Positions 54,553 through 63,474 are shown, numbered from the stretch's first letter. The stretch is DNA of 64,000 nucleotides from Pseudomonas rubra (GCF_028656935.1 NZ_JAMDGZ010000032.1:1-64000), one strand, 5' to 3'. Numbers and translations: made by a program. Notes: generated by a model from the sequence alone, not told the origin.

Positions 54553-55443
54553 ATGATCCGTATTGATGATCTGGGGATGTTTGTCCGCAGCGCCGCCCTG
54601 GGCAGTTTCACCGCTGCGGCGCTTGAGGCCGACCTGCTACCGGGCCAGGTGGCGGCAGCGATCAAGCGCCTTGAGCACGAACTCGACGTGCGCCTGTTTG
54701 CCCGCACCACCCGCAGCCTGCGCCTGACGGCGCAAGGTGAGCAGTACCTGCCGACCGCCGTGTCGGTGCTGCAAACCCTCGAGCAAGGGCGCGACAGCCT
54801 GCGCGGTGACAACGCCCCGCTGCAAGGCGTGCTGCAAGTCGCCGCGCCCTCGGATCTTGGGCGCAACATTCTGCTGCCTTGGCTCTCGGCGTTTCGACGC
54901 GAACACCCGCAACTGAATCTGCGTCTGTTTCTCTCCGACCAGATCGCCGATCTGTTTCGCGACCCAGTGGACATCGCCATTCGCTATGGGCTCAACGCCG
55001 AGGCCAACTATGTGGCGCTGCCGCTGGCACCGTGGAATCGGCGGGTGCTGGTGGCCTCGCCAGCTTACCTTGAACGCCATGGCCGTCCATCGGCCCCAAA
55101 GGACCTGCTCGCCCACGACTGTTTGCTGTACCTGCAACACGGCCGCGTCTACGACAAGTGGCGGGTGGGTTCGCAGACCCTTCAGGTTTCAGGGCCACTG
55201 TTCAGCGACGACGCCGAGGTTGCTCGCCGCTGGGCGATCGAGGGCGAAGGTATCGCGTTCAAGTCCTGGCTGGATGTCAGCGCCGATGTGCTGGCCGGGC
55301 GTCTTGAGCTGGTGCTGCCCGACTGCCCTGGCGAGGTGCTGCCCTTGAGCCTGGTCTGCCCGCATCGCAAACAGCTCTCGCCGGCGGTGTCGCAGTTGCA
55401 TGCCTGGCTCGTCGAGCAGTTCAGGACGTTGCAGCCGATGTGA
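54553..55443 (+). CDS. LysR family regulator, divergent from the nitroreductase
   Basis: A 296-aa regulator with an N-terminal winged helix (GSFTAAALEADLLPGQVAAAIK) and a periplasmic-binding-like domain. ATG 54553 has AGGAG five bases upstream; GTG 54547 is too close to that site. It is a plausible regulator of the nitroreductase gene. Confidence 0.88.
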   Translation: MIRIDDLGMFVRSAALGSFTAAALEADLLPGQVAAAIKRLEHELDVRLFARTTRSLRLTAQGEQYLPTAVSVLQTLEQGRDSLRGDNAPLQGVLQVAAPSDLGRNILLPWLSAFRREHPQLNLRLFLSDQIADLFRDPVDIAIRYGLNAEANYVALPLAPWNRRVLVASPAYLERHGRPSAPKDLLAHDCLLYLQHGRVYDKWRVGSQTLQVSGPLFSDDAEVARRWAIEGEGIAFKSWLDVSADVLAGRLELVLPDCPGEVLPLSLVCPHRKQLSPAVSQLHAWLVEQFRTLQPM

Positions 55444-55509
55444 GGCTTTGCAGAAACCCGGCCTGGCTTTATCCTGCGCCTCTTTGCCCAACGGCCCTGG
55501 GAAGTTCCA

Positions 55510-56418
55510 ATGTACATTGATGTACCGCGCCGCCTGGTGTTCTTCGACAAACACGACAGCATCCGCCCGACCCGCCTGAGCCAATACGATCCGGACAGCG
55601 GCGCCGTTAGCTACCCGCTTGGCCCGCAGGCCGACGATAGTGTCAGTGACATCAGCGCCGATGGCCGGCGCATGGCCCTGCAAGGGATCGACTGGCTGGT
55701 GCTGCGCGGCGCCAGTCGCTCACGCTTGAGCTTTATCCAGGACGGTGCGCCGCTGCAGGCAACCGACAGGTTCCTGTCGTACTGGGCGCGTTTCGACCCC
55801 AGCGCCAAGTACGCGCTGGTCAGTGTCGGCAACGGTAAAAAACGCCCCGTGGTCATCGACCTGGACAGCGGCGAATGCAGCGAGCCTATCGCTCGCGATG
55901 TCGACGCCAGGTTCGGCAGCATCGACCCCGTGCAGGGTAAACTCTGGGCCCCCGATGAGCGCGCCAGCAACAGCGTACTGGTCGTTGACTGCGCCAGCGG
56001 CGAGATCAGCAAGGTGGCGGTGTCGCTTGCGGCCAAGGTGAAAAACCTGCGTTTTTCTCGCGATGGCGAATACCTGTTCGTCGTCGGCGAAAACCACCGC
56101 CTGCTTTGCTGCGACCGCGACGGCGCGGTGCGCTGGGCCAGGGACATGAGTGAGTACGGCCAGACCGGCTCCGGGCAGATCTTCTTCAATGAGTCTGGCA
56201 GCCACCTGTGCCTGCCCCTCTCAGCAACCCAGCGCTCCGACTGGGGCGAAGACATCATCATTGCGACGGACAGCGGCCAGGTCGAAAACGCCGTTGTGCG
56301 GCAAAACGGCCCACCTGCCCGGCTTGCGGCCGACTGGTTTGGCGATCGGTTGTTGACCCATCGCCTGGAGGTCGTGGACTTCTTTACCGGCGCAGTCATC
56401 GACACGATACATCTGTAG
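55510..56418 (+). CDS. Hypothetical beta-propeller-like protein
   Basis: A 302-aa protein with repeated short motifs suggesting a six- to seven-bladed propeller: SVSDISADGRRMAL, FDPSAKYALVSVG, FGSIDPVQGKLWAP, and NLRFSRDGEYLFVVG. No signal peptide is visible. No close family is named. It is followed by REP units. Confidence 0.55.
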   Translation: MYIDVPRRLVFFDKHDSIRPTRLSQYDPDSGAVSYPLGPQADDSVSDISADGRRMALQGIDWLVLRGASRSRLSFIQDGAPLQATDRFLSYWARFDPSAKYALVSVGNGKKRPVVIDLDSGECSEPIARDVDARFGSIDPVQGKLWAPDERASNSVLVVDCASGEISKVAVSLAAKVKNLRFSRDGEYLFVVGENHRLLCCDRDGAVRWARDMSEYGQTGSGQIFFNESGSHLCLPLSATQRSDWGEDIIIATDSGQVENAVVRQNGPPARLAADWFGDRLLTHRLEVVDFFTGAVIDTIHL

Positions 56419-56499
56419 GAGCGGGCTTGCCCCGCGATAGCGGTCTGTCAGTCACATCGCTTCGCGGGGCAAGTCGGGTCGCCGCATCGCCGCTCCCAC
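56416..56499. repeat. REP pair, one arm degenerate
   Basis: A right-type arm at 56416-56438 (GGAGCGGGCTTGCCCCGCGA) is followed by a degenerate left-type arm from 56456 that contains an inserted segment around TCGGGTCGCCGCATC. It lies between the propeller-like gene and the convergent methyltransferase. Confidence 0.75.
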
Positions 56500-56556
56500 A
56501 GAGATCGCGCAAGCTTTTTAGATTTTCATCAAGACAGTTGCTCCCACCTAAATTGC

Positions 56557-57369
56557 TCAGCGGCGAGTGATAACGACTTCCAGGTACTCGCTGGGCACCA
56601 CCAGCGAACCTTGCGCCACATTGCTGTCGTTCAACAGTTGGCTCAGATCGCTTTCCAGGGCGCTGGCCTTGTCACCCTCCAACGATGCGAATGCCTTGTG
56701 CACCGGTCCATACCAGGTCCTGAACACGTCGATGAAATGCGCTGGCGAACGATAGCGGAAGTTGAAGTGTTCCCGGTTTACCTTGATCGAGCCGATAGCA
56801 TCGGCAAACAGAGTGTGCAGCTGTTCCTCATCGCCCCAGCGCGACGGCGGTAGCGCACCAGCCGGTGGCGGGACGTGGCGACCGAGGGTCTTGAACATTT
56901 GCCCGACAAAACCTTGTGGGGTCCAGTTCGCCAGGCCAATACGACCGCCCGAGCGGCACACACGCCCCAGCTCCCTGGCCGCCTGGGCCTGGTCGGGGGC
57001 GAACATAACACCGAAAGTCGAGACCACTGCGTCGAACGCTCCCGCCTGGAACGGCAAGGCTTCAACATCGGCGACCTGAAACACAACATTGCTCAGATGT
57101 TCGGCCCGCGCGCGCTCTTCGCCACGCTTGAGCAGCTCGCCGACATAGTCAGTAGAGGTGACCTGGCAGCCACGCCGGGCGGCGGCCAGGGTGGCGTTGC
57201 CGTTGCCGGCGGCGACATCCAGCACCTGTTCATCCCAGCGCAAGTCGCAGGCTTCGGCCAGGCGTTCGCCAACCAACTGCAAGGTGGTGCCAATCACCGC
57301 GTAATCGCCACTGGCCCAAGCCGCCTGCTGGCGGGCCTTCAAGGCATTCATATCCAGAGGTGTGCTCAT
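56557..57369 (-). CDS. Class I SAM-dependent methyltransferase
   Basis: A 270-aa methyltransferase. Motif I is VLDVAAGNGNATLAAARRG, motif II around VADVEALPFQAGAFDAVVST and post-motif GLANWTPQG, as in UbiE-type enzymes. Substrate is unknown. ATG 57369 is preferred (AGGTG six bases upstream), with a GTG at 57378 as alternative. Confidence 0.82.
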   Translation of the reverse strand: MSTPLDMNALKARQQAAWASGDYAVIGTTLQLVGERLAEACDLRWDEQVLDVAAGNGNATLAAARRGCQVTSTDYVGELLKRGEERARAEHLSNVVFQVADVEALPFQAGAFDAVVSTFGVMFAPDQAQAARELGRVCRSGGRIGLANWTPQGFVGQMFKTLGRHVPPPAGALPPSRWGDEEQLHTLFADAIGSIKVNREHFNFRYRSPAHFIDVFRTWYGPVHKAFASLEGDKASALESDLSQLLNDSNVAQGSLVVPSEYLEVVITRR

Positions 57370-57496
57370 GGTCTGCACCTGATGAGGTTGTTCACACGAA
57401 CGCTCAGCTAAACGCCAACCTGATGATCCGGCAAGCGGCGCCGTTTCAGTGGCAAGATTCGTTGGTTACAGGGCTATAACCTGGATGCATAAACAC

Positions 57497-57518
57497 AAAA
57501 AAAGCACCCGAAGGTGCT
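57497..57518 (-). terminator. Rho-independent terminator of the YcaO gene
   Basis: Read on the minus strand this is AGCACC, a TTCG loop, GGTGCT and a T-run. The six-base stem with the stable TTCG tetraloop lies at 57503-57518 and the T-run at 57497-57503. It lies 18 bases past the YcaO stop. Confidence 0.9.
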
Positions 57519-57535
57519 ATTCTTGTTTACGCGTC

Positions 57536-59740
57536 TTACCGAGACAGGTTGGCCACCTTGGCCCGCGCCGCGTGCAGCTTTTTGTAGCTGTCGACCAGGC
57601 GCTGGTGACGCTCGAGGCCCTCGAGCTTCATGCTGGTCGGCGTCAGGCCGTAGAAGCGTACGCTGCCGTCCACCGAACCGAGCACCGCGTCCATGCGCGG
57701 GTTGCCGAACATGCGGCGGAAGTTGACCTCGTAATCGGCCAGTTCCAGCTCATCGTCCAGCGCCACTTCGAGCACCACATTCACCGCCTGATAGAACAGA
57801 CCGCGCTCAACGGTGTTGTCGTTGAACTGCAGGAAGGTTTCGACCAGCTCTTTGGCGGGCTCGAATTGCTGCAGGGCAAGGTGAATCAGCAGTTTCAATT
57901 CGAGGATGGTCAACTGGCCCCAGGCGGTGTTGTCGTCAAACTCGATGCCGATCAGGGTGGTGATGTCGGTGTAGTCATCCAGCTCGCTTTCTTCCAGGCG
58001 CTCGACCAGCGCATGCAGTTGCTCATCCTCCAGACGGTGCAGGTTGAGGATGTCTTCACGGAAGAACAGCGCTTTGTTGGTGTTGTCCCAGATCAGGTCA
58101 TCTACCGGATAGATTTCCGAATAGTCCGGTACCAGGATACGACACGCCGTGGCGCCCAGGTGCTCGTACACCGCCATGTACACTTCTTTGCCCATGTCCT
58201 GGAGAATGCCGAACAGCGCTGCGGCTTCTTCGGCGTTGGCGTGTTCGCCCTCGGCGCTGAAGTCCCACTCGACGAACTCGAAGTCTGCCTTGGCACTGAA
58301 GAAGCGCCACGACACCACGCCGCTGGAGTCGATGAAGTGCTCGACAAAGTTGTTCGGCTCGGTCACCGCGTGGCTTTCGAAGGTTGGCTGCGGCAGGTCG
58401 TTCAGGCCTTCAAAACTGCGGCCCTGGAGCAATTCGGTGAGGCTGCGCTCCAGCGCCACTTCAAAGCTTGGGTGCGCGCCGAACGAGGCGAACACGCCGC
58501 CCGTGCGTGGGTTCATCAAAGTCACGCACATCACCGGGAAGGCACCGCCCAGCGAGGCGTCCTTGACCAGCACCGGGAAGCCCTGCTCTTCCAGGCCCTG
58601 GATGCCGGCAAGAATGGCCGGGTACTTGGCCAGCACTGCTTGCGGCACATCCGGCAGGGCCAGTTCGCCTTCGAGAATCTCGCGCTTCACCGCCCGCTCG
58701 AAAATCTCCGACAGGCACTGCACCTGGGCTTCGGCCAGGGTGTTGCCGGCGCTCATGCCGTTGCTCAGGTAGAGGTTTTCAATCAGGTTGGAGGGGAAGT
58801 ACACCACCTCGCCATCGGACTGGCGCACGAACGGCAGCGAGCAGATACCGCGCTCGATATTGCCCGAGTTGGTGTCGTACAGGTGCGAGCCACACAACTC
58901 GCCATCGGGGTTGTAAATCTCGCGGCAGTACTCGTCGAGGATTTCCTTCGGCAGTGCATCTTTGCGCCCAGGCTTGAACCAGCGCTCGTCCGGGTAGTGG
59001 ACAAACTCTGCAGTGGCGATGTCTTCGCCCCAGAACTGGTCGTTGTAGAAGAAGTTGCAGTTCAGCCGCTCGATGAATTCGCCCAGTGCCGAGGCCAGCG
59101 CGCCCTCTTTGGTCGCCCCCTTGCCGTTGGTAAAGCACATCGGCGACTGTGCATCACGGATATGCAGCGACCAGACGTTGGGCACGATGTTGCGCCACGA
59201 GGCGATCTCGATCTTCATCCCCAGGCCTGCGAGAATCGCCGACATGTTGGCGATGGTCTGCTCCAGCGGCAGGTCCTTGCCGGCGATGTAGGTGCTGGTG
59301 TCCGAGGCCGGGTCGAGCATCAGCAGGGCCTGGGCATTGGCATCGAGGTTTTCCACCTCTTCGATGACAAAATCGGGGCCGGTCTGCACCACCTTCTTCA
59401 CCGTGCAACGGTCGATGGAGCGCAGGATGCCCTGGCGGTCCTTCTCGCTGATATCAGCCGGCAGCTCGACCTGGATCTTGAAGATCTGCTTGTAGCGGTT
59501 CTCCGGGTCAACGATGTTGTTCTGCGACAGGCGAATGTTATCGGTGGGGATGTCACGGGTCTGGCAGTACAGCTTGACGAAGTACGCCGCGCACAGCGCC
59601 GAGGAGGCCAGGAAGTAGTCGAACGGGCCTGGCGCCGAGCCATCGCCCTTGTAGCGGATAGGTTGGTCGGCCACCACCGTGAAGTCATCGAACTTGGCTT
59701 CAAGTCGAAGGTTGTCGAGAAAGTTAACCTTGATTTCCAT
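57536..59740 (-). CDS. OsmC-YcaO fusion protein
   Basis: A 734-aa two-domain protein. The N-terminal OsmC-like domain (about residues 1-150) has both conserved cysteines: SSALCAAYF (Cys50) and IDRCTVKKV (Cys112). The YcaO domain (about 165-570) contains the ATP/Mg-binding segment EGALASALGEFIERL. The C-terminal portion is acidic and helical (LEESELDDYTDITTLIGIEF). E. coli YcaO is shorter (586 aa). YcaO enzymes phosphorylate amide backbones or support RimO. A TTCG terminator follows. ATG 59740 has no strong ribosome site. Confidence 0.9.
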   Translation of the reverse strand: MEIKVNFLDNLRLEAKFDDFTVVADQPIRYKGDGSAPGPFDYFLASSALCAAYFVKLYCQTRDIPTDNIRLSQNNIVDPENRYKQIFKIQVELPADISEKDRQGILRSIDRCTVKKVVQTGPDFVIEEVENLDANAQALLMLDPASDTSTYIAGKDLPLEQTIANMSAILAGLGMKIEIASWRNIVPNVWSLHIRDAQSPMCFTNGKGATKEGALASALGEFIERLNCNFFYNDQFWGEDIATAEFVHYPDERWFKPGRKDALPKEILDEYCREIYNPDGELCGSHLYDTNSGNIERGICSLPFVRQSDGEVVYFPSNLIENLYLSNGMSAGNTLAEAQVQCLSEIFERAVKREILEGELALPDVPQAVLAKYPAILAGIQGLEEQGFPVLVKDASLGGAFPVMCVTLMNPRTGGVFASFGAHPSFEVALERSLTELLQGRSFEGLNDLPQPTFESHAVTEPNNFVEHFIDSSGVVSWRFFSAKADFEFVEWDFSAEGEHANAEEAAALFGILQDMGKEVYMAVYEHLGATACRILVPDYSEIYPVDDLIWDNTNKALFFREDILNLHRLEDEQLHALVERLEESELDDYTDITTLIGIEFDDNTAWGQLTILELKLLIHLALQQFEPAKELVETFLQFNDNTVERGLFYQAVNVVLEVALDDELELADYEVNFRRMFGNPRMDAVLGSVDGSVRFYGLTPTSMKLEGLERHQRLVDSYKKLHAARAKVANLSR

Positions 59741-59907
59741 GGGGGATTACCATACCGAGCAAAACGATTTGGCCGCCATTATCCGGGTTTTCGCTGGGAT
59801 GTCTTGTCCTTCAAACCGGTAAGGCGACGCTCCCCTGGCCGAGCGATGTTTATAGAGAGAGAGAAAGACAACCCGGTCACCCCGGGCTGCCCTCCTGTTA
59901 CGCCGGT

Positions 59908-60387
59908 TTACACGCTTTCCAGCTCGGCAATCGCCGTCCGCAGACGGTTTCGGCTGTGCTCGCCGAGATCCTTGTGGCTCTGGTGAGTCTCGGTCGGTGC
60001 CTGGCGCACCTTGGCGTGGGGCACCACGTGCCAATCTCCACCATCCAGGCGCAGGTAGCGGTAGGTGGCGGTCCCCCTGGCCCAGTCAGCGTCGAGGATC
60101 CCGTGCAGGTGGAAGGTCTGCTCAAGGGTACTGAACGGGCCGCTCGGGCTGCCAGTGAGGTTAAGGACGATATGGCCCTCGCCTTTGAGGCCGAGCTTGA
60201 GGTCTGAGTAGTCACCCCAGACATCGGCGTGGAAGTTCAGCGGCGGGTACGTAGCAGTGAAGATGCTGGCTACGCCGCTGATCCTCTTCTGCACGGTATT
60301 GACCAGCAGATCGAGGGTCAGGACCGGCGCGCCGAGCAGGCCGGTGCGCACGTTGAGGCGAGTGTGGAACAGTCCGATTGCAGGCAT
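59908..60387 (-). CDS. DUF1842-like protein, second of a tandem pair
   Basis: A 159-aa protein related to its neighbour at 60407. Shared segments include IGLF near the start, LDLLV, GVA, PPL near HADVWG, and FHLHGILDADWARG. They look like DUF1842 proteins of Burkholderia and Pseudomonas, function unknown. ATG 60387 follows AAGGAG by seven bases. It is 19 bases downstream of its paralogue. Confidence 0.65.
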   Translation of the reverse strand: MPAIGLFHTRLNVRTGLLGAPVLTLDLLVNTVQKRISGVASIFTATYPPLNFHADVWGDYSDLKLGLKGEGHIVLNLTGSPSGPFSTLEQTFHLHGILDADWARGTATYRYLRLDGGDWHVVPHAKVRQAPTETHQSHKDLGEHSRNRLRTAIAELESV

Positions 60388-60406
60388 GGTACGACTCCTT
60401 GTCTGG

Positions 60407-61006
60407 TCAGGCGCGGCTGGACTTGCCGGCTTTGCCGGAAGCGCTGTTGGTCGAATCGATGGCGGTATTCAGCGCCTGGCCGGCGTCACCGGCGGCCAGG
60501 GCCTTGAGGTGCTCGACATCGCCTGTGGCAATCACCGCGTCCAGGGTAGTGGCGTGCAGCGGTGCCTGGATGTCGAGGTTGCCGAAAGTTTGGATACGGG
60601 TTTCTTCCCGGTGCGCGGGGGCTTCGACCACGATCCTTTGCCCTTGGCTGTTCAGGTAGCTATAACCCGCCAGGCCTTTTTGCCAGTCGGTGCCGACCGC
60701 AAGATTGAGGTAGAAGGTGATCGGTGAATTGGCCGTCTTGCCGCCATGGTTGCCTTGCAGGGTAATAAGGATTTTGCTCGAGCTCGGTGGCAGGAGCGGC
60801 TGATAGCTGAAGGTGCCCCAGACGTCCAAGTGCTGGTCCAGCGGTGGGTTGGTCGCCTGGGTGAGCTGGGCGACGCCGCGCAGGGTGCGGTCGGCTGGAT
60901 GAACCAGCAGGTCGAGTACCAGGCGCTGGGCGCCGGATGCCTCGGTGCCAATAACATAAGACAGTGGGAACAGTCCGATTACAGGTGCTTGTAGTGAGTC
61001 AGTCAT
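60407..61006 (-). CDS. DUF1842 protein with a DUF1843-like C-terminal tail
   Basis: A 199-aa protein. The body (about residues 8-140) shares IGLF, LDLLV, GVA, PPL..H.DVWG and DW..G with the downstream gene. The C-terminal section (LDAVIATGDVEHLKALAAGD) resembles the small DUF1843 module. No signal peptide is visible. ATG 61006 has GGAGG four to five bases upstream. It is first in a two-gene operon. Confidence 0.7.
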   Translation of the reverse strand: MTDSLQAPVIGLFPLSYVIGTEASGAQRLVLDLLVHPADRTLRGVAQLTQATNPPLDQHLDVWGTFSYQPLLPPSSSKILITLQGNHGGKTANSPITFYLNLAVGTDWQKGLAGYSYLNSQGQRIVVEAPAHREETRIQTFGNLDIQAPLHATTLDAVIATGDVEHLKALAAGDAGQALNTAIDSTNSASGKAGKSSRA

Positions 61007-61437
61007 GGTGCCTCCATTGCAATCAATGAGTGGAAACAAGCGCGTAGGCTGTTTCTGGCCGGTGACTTCCTTGGCGCACAGTTGGAGATAGGCGAATGGC
61101 GTTGCGACCTCCGTGATGGCGTCACGCGCAGATTGCCTGCGGCGAAGACGCTGCGGTCCGGTACAACCCTGCCGGCGATGGGCAAGGCTTGCCGAGGTGC
61201 GACGGTATTGAGCCCTCCCTGGGCGCATAGCTGCCTGCCTGGCAGCCCCTTGCAGTTAAGCAGGGAAAACCGGGGTGGCCAGGGGATGGTGGCGAAAGTG
61301 CAGTATGGGCGACGGACGGTTGAGGCACAGCTATCTGTTATTGGAGTGGGCTTGCCAGCGATCGTAAACCAGGCAACAAATTAATCACTCAACACTGATA
61401 ACCTGCGCGCCATTCAAAACACTCGGCACGGCAGATT
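61007..61437. other. 431-bp gene-free region between divergent operons
   Basis: No supported gene is seen. It carries the promoters of the DUF1842 pair (minus strand) and of the barstar pair (plus strand), plus one degenerate REP half at about 61343-61364 (GGAGTGGGCTTGCCAGCGAT). There are no clear -10/-35 boxes by eye. Confidence 0.5.
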
Positions 61438-61851
61438 ATGGACGATCCACGCTACTACCCCTTCCACCTCTTCGCCGCCACCTTCCAGAGCGAAGACCAA
61501 GCACGACAATTTGCATTCGAGCAGTGGCAGCCCGAGCCGCCCGAAGATGCGAGCCCGGCTCAATACACGGCATGGGAGAATAACAACCCGAGCTGGCTCC
61601 TGGTCCAGGAGCTTGAGTTCTTTTTGGATTCGGACTTTGTCGAGCTGGATGAGTCGCTGGCGTACGTACAGAGCCTGGTAGCCAGCGAGGCGCAGAAAGC
61701 GCTGCTGTGTTCCCGGTCTCTGGAGGCTTTCAGTCATTTCATCATCGTCGGCGACAACGCGATCAATGGGGATCGCCGTGCGCCTGATCACGCGCCTCTA
61801 CGACAGCCGCAAAGCACGACCACACTCACCTACCTCGGGCATTTCAATTGA
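61438..61851 (+). CDS. Hypothetical protein, possibly Imm22-like immunity protein
   Basis: A 137-aa acidic protein. FELFLDSDFVELDESLAYV-like helix and YYPFHLFAATFQSEDQARQF are its strongest features, loosely resembling the Imm22 immunity family. Its stop overlaps a TTG start of the barstar-like gene. No toxin gene lies upstream, so a role as an orphan immunity protein is only a suggestion. Confidence 0.5.
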   Translation: MDDPRYYPFHLFAATFQSEDQARQFAFEQWQPEPPEDASPAQYTAWENNNPSWLLVQELEFFLDSDFVELDESLAYVQSLVASEAQKALLCSRSLEAFSHFIIVGDNAINGDRRAPDHAPLRQPQSTTTLTYLGHFN

Positions 61852-62135
61852 ACCGCCTGCAAGTTGTAGTGATTGACCTGAACAAGGTGACAAGCGCCGA
61901 GGACCTGCACTACCTGTTAAAAGATGCCCTCGCCTTCCCCGATTGGTATGGCTGTAACTGGGATGCGTTCTGGGATGCCATTACCGGGCTTGTACAGATG
62001 CCTCTACAGTTGCAGATCAGTGGTTGGGACGCATTCTCCAGGCGGTTGCCCAGAGATGCCGAACTGATGCAAAAATGCCTGGCCAATATGCAGGTTGAGT
62101 ATCCGCAACTGGCTGCGGATTTGTTGTTCGAGTGA
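61848..62135 (+). CDS. Barstar family ribonuclease inhibitor
   Basis: A 95-aa barstar-like protein. LHYLLKDALAFPDWYGCNWD and AFWDAITGLVQMPLQLQISG match the barstar core (helix, then Y-G-x-N-x-D-x-F/L-W). Barstar inhibits barnase-type RNases. The start is TTG 61848 overlapping the preceding stop (TTGA). There is no barnase gene in the window. Confidence 0.85.
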   Translation: MNRLQVVVIDLNKVTSAEDLHYLLKDALAFPDWYGCNWDAFWDAITGLVQMPLQLQISGWDAFSRRLPRDAELMQKCLANMQVEYPQLAADLLFE

Positions 62136-62175
62136 TCCAGGCGATTATCGCGCTCCCCATTTCAAAGGAATGAAG

Positions 62176-62607
62176 ATGCACACGCTACTCTCCGTCTACG
62201 CCCTGTGCGTGGTCGCGCTGTTTGTGAAGATGTTGGCGATCTCCTGCTATCAGGGCTTCTATCGCATCAGCCGGCTGACCTTCAAGAACCCTGAAGACGC
62301 AAGCCTGGTCGGCCGCGAAGCCAGTGCCCAGGAGTTGCCGCAAGTGCGCCGCGCAGCCCAGGCCTGGGCTAACGATCTGGAGAACATTCCGCTGTTTTTT
62401 GTGTTGGGCGCGCTGTGCCTGGTGTTCAACCCGCCGTTCATGCTGACGGCCGGGCTGATGGTGCTGTTCACCGCTGCACGCCTGGTGCACACCCTGGCCT
62501 ACCTGGCGCGCTGGCAACCCTGGCGCACCCTTGCCTACGTCGTAGGCATCATCTGCCTGCTGGGGCTGGCGGCCATGGCCGGCATGGGCGCCGTGCGGTA
62601 TCTGTGA
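62176..62607 (+). CDS. MAPEG family membrane protein
   Basis: A 143-aa integral membrane protein of the MAPEG family (microsomal glutathione transferase-like). Four helices are visible, and AQAWANDLENIPLFFVLGAL has the family R/E-N pattern. ATG 62176 is chosen because AAAGGA lies six bases upstream. Its enzymatic role is unknown. Confidence 0.85.
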   Translation: MHTLLSVYALCVVALFVKMLAISCYQGFYRISRLTFKNPEDASLVGREASAQELPQVRRAAQAWANDLENIPLFFVLGALCLVFNPPFMLTAGLMVLFTAARLVHTLAYLARWQPWRTLAYVVGIICLLGLAAMAGMGAVRYL

Positions 62608-62616
62608 ACGAGCGTT

Positions 62617-63249
62617 TTATACCGCCCGAGCACTCAACAAGCGCACACCCAGGCCGATGAACAGCGCGCCAGTGGCACGCTTGAGCGCCGCCACCAGGCG
62701 CGAGGCTTTCACGTGTTTGCTAAAGCGCATGGCACTGAAGCTGTAGAACGAGTGCACGCCGCAGACGATGGCGGCGCTGGTCAGGTACATGACCGTGAAC
62801 TGCTCGGCGATCGGCCGGCCATGGTCGAGGAACTGCGGCAGGAAGGCGCAGAAGAAGATCAGGGTCTTCGGGTTGCTGGCAGAGACCAGGAAAGCCTCGC
62901 TGCCAATGCGCCACTTCGATTGTGTCAGGTGCTCGGGGGCCTGGGTTGCGGCCACCGCTGACGCTTTGCGGGCGAACAGTTGACGTGCACCGAGGTAGAT
63001 CAGGTAGCCCGCGCCGATAACCTTCAAGGCCAGGAATGCTGTCGGCAAGGCTAGCAGCATTGCCCCCACACCCCAGGCCACGGCGCTGATCACCAGTAAT
63101 TGCGCCAGCAGGTTGCCGAACAAAGTCACGCCCATGCCCGCCGGGCCATGGCGCAAGGCGTTGCGCACGGTGAGCAATACGTTGGGGCCAGGGGTCAGGG
63201 AGGTCAGCAGGTATGCGAAGGAAAAAGTGAGCCAGAGGTGCAATGCCAT
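62617..63249 (-). CDS. LysE/RhtB family amino acid exporter
   Basis: A 210-aa inner-membrane exporter with LTPGPNVLLTVRNALRHGPAG at the N-terminus and about six helices. It ends ten bases from the convergent MAPEG gene. ATG 63249 has AAGGA nine bases upstream; the longer frame to 63426 crosses the tRNA gene and REP unit. Substrate is unknown. Confidence 0.9.
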   Translation of the reverse strand: MALHLWLTFSFAYLLTSLTPGPNVLLTVRNALRHGPAGMGVTLFGNLLAQLLVISAVAWGVGAMLLALPTAFLALKVIGAGYLIYLGARQLFARKASAVAATQAPEHLTQSKWRIGSEAFLVSASNPKTLIFFCAFLPQFLDHGRPIAEQFTVMYLTSAAIVCGVHSFYSFSAMRFSKHVKASRLVAALKRATGALFIGLGVRLLSARAV

Positions 63250-63333
63250 GGACGGCAGTCCTTGCCAGGGAGAAGAAGTGGCAACGATGACAGTAAATTG
63301 GCAGGAAGCCAATGGGCATTTCGAGTTGAGGTT

Positions 63334-63357
63334 ATCGCGGGGCAAGCCCGCTCCCAC
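63334..63357. repeat. Single REP unit between LysE and tRNA-Gln
   Basis: The sequence ATCGCGGGGCAAGCCCG and following bases matches the arm at 36597. It lies 43 bases from the tRNA 3' end. No facing arm is seen. Confidence 0.75.
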
Positions 63358-63399
63358 GGAGCCAAAATCACAACCGGTGGGGAGGATACAACGAGAGAA

Positions 63400-63474
63400 T
63401 GGCAGGGGCGGCTGGATTCGAACCAACGCATGGCAGGATCAAAACCTGCTGCCTTACCGCTTGGCGACGCCCCT
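63400..63474 (-). tRNA. tRNA-Gln (anticodon TTG)
   Basis: On the minus strand the sequence folds as a cloverleaf: acceptor AGGGGCG paired with CGCCCCT, anticodon stem GCAGG/CCTGC with loop TTTTGAT (anticodon TTG), and T arm GTTGG-TTCGAAT-CCAGC. Discriminator G and an encoded CCA complete it (75 nt). It decodes CAA/CAG. Confidence 0.95.

Noticed and set aside
57449..59986. An 845-codon plus-strand frame covering the OsmC-YcaO gene
   Set aside because: The minus-strand gene has clear OsmC and YcaO motifs and a TTCG terminator, and the plus-strand frame has repetitive His/Gln/Val-rich composition typical of antisense reading.
61007..61437. Remnant of a toxin gene upstream of the barstar pair
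   Set aside because: No frame in this stretch carries RNase or Rhs/CDI-like residues, and codon usage is irregular.
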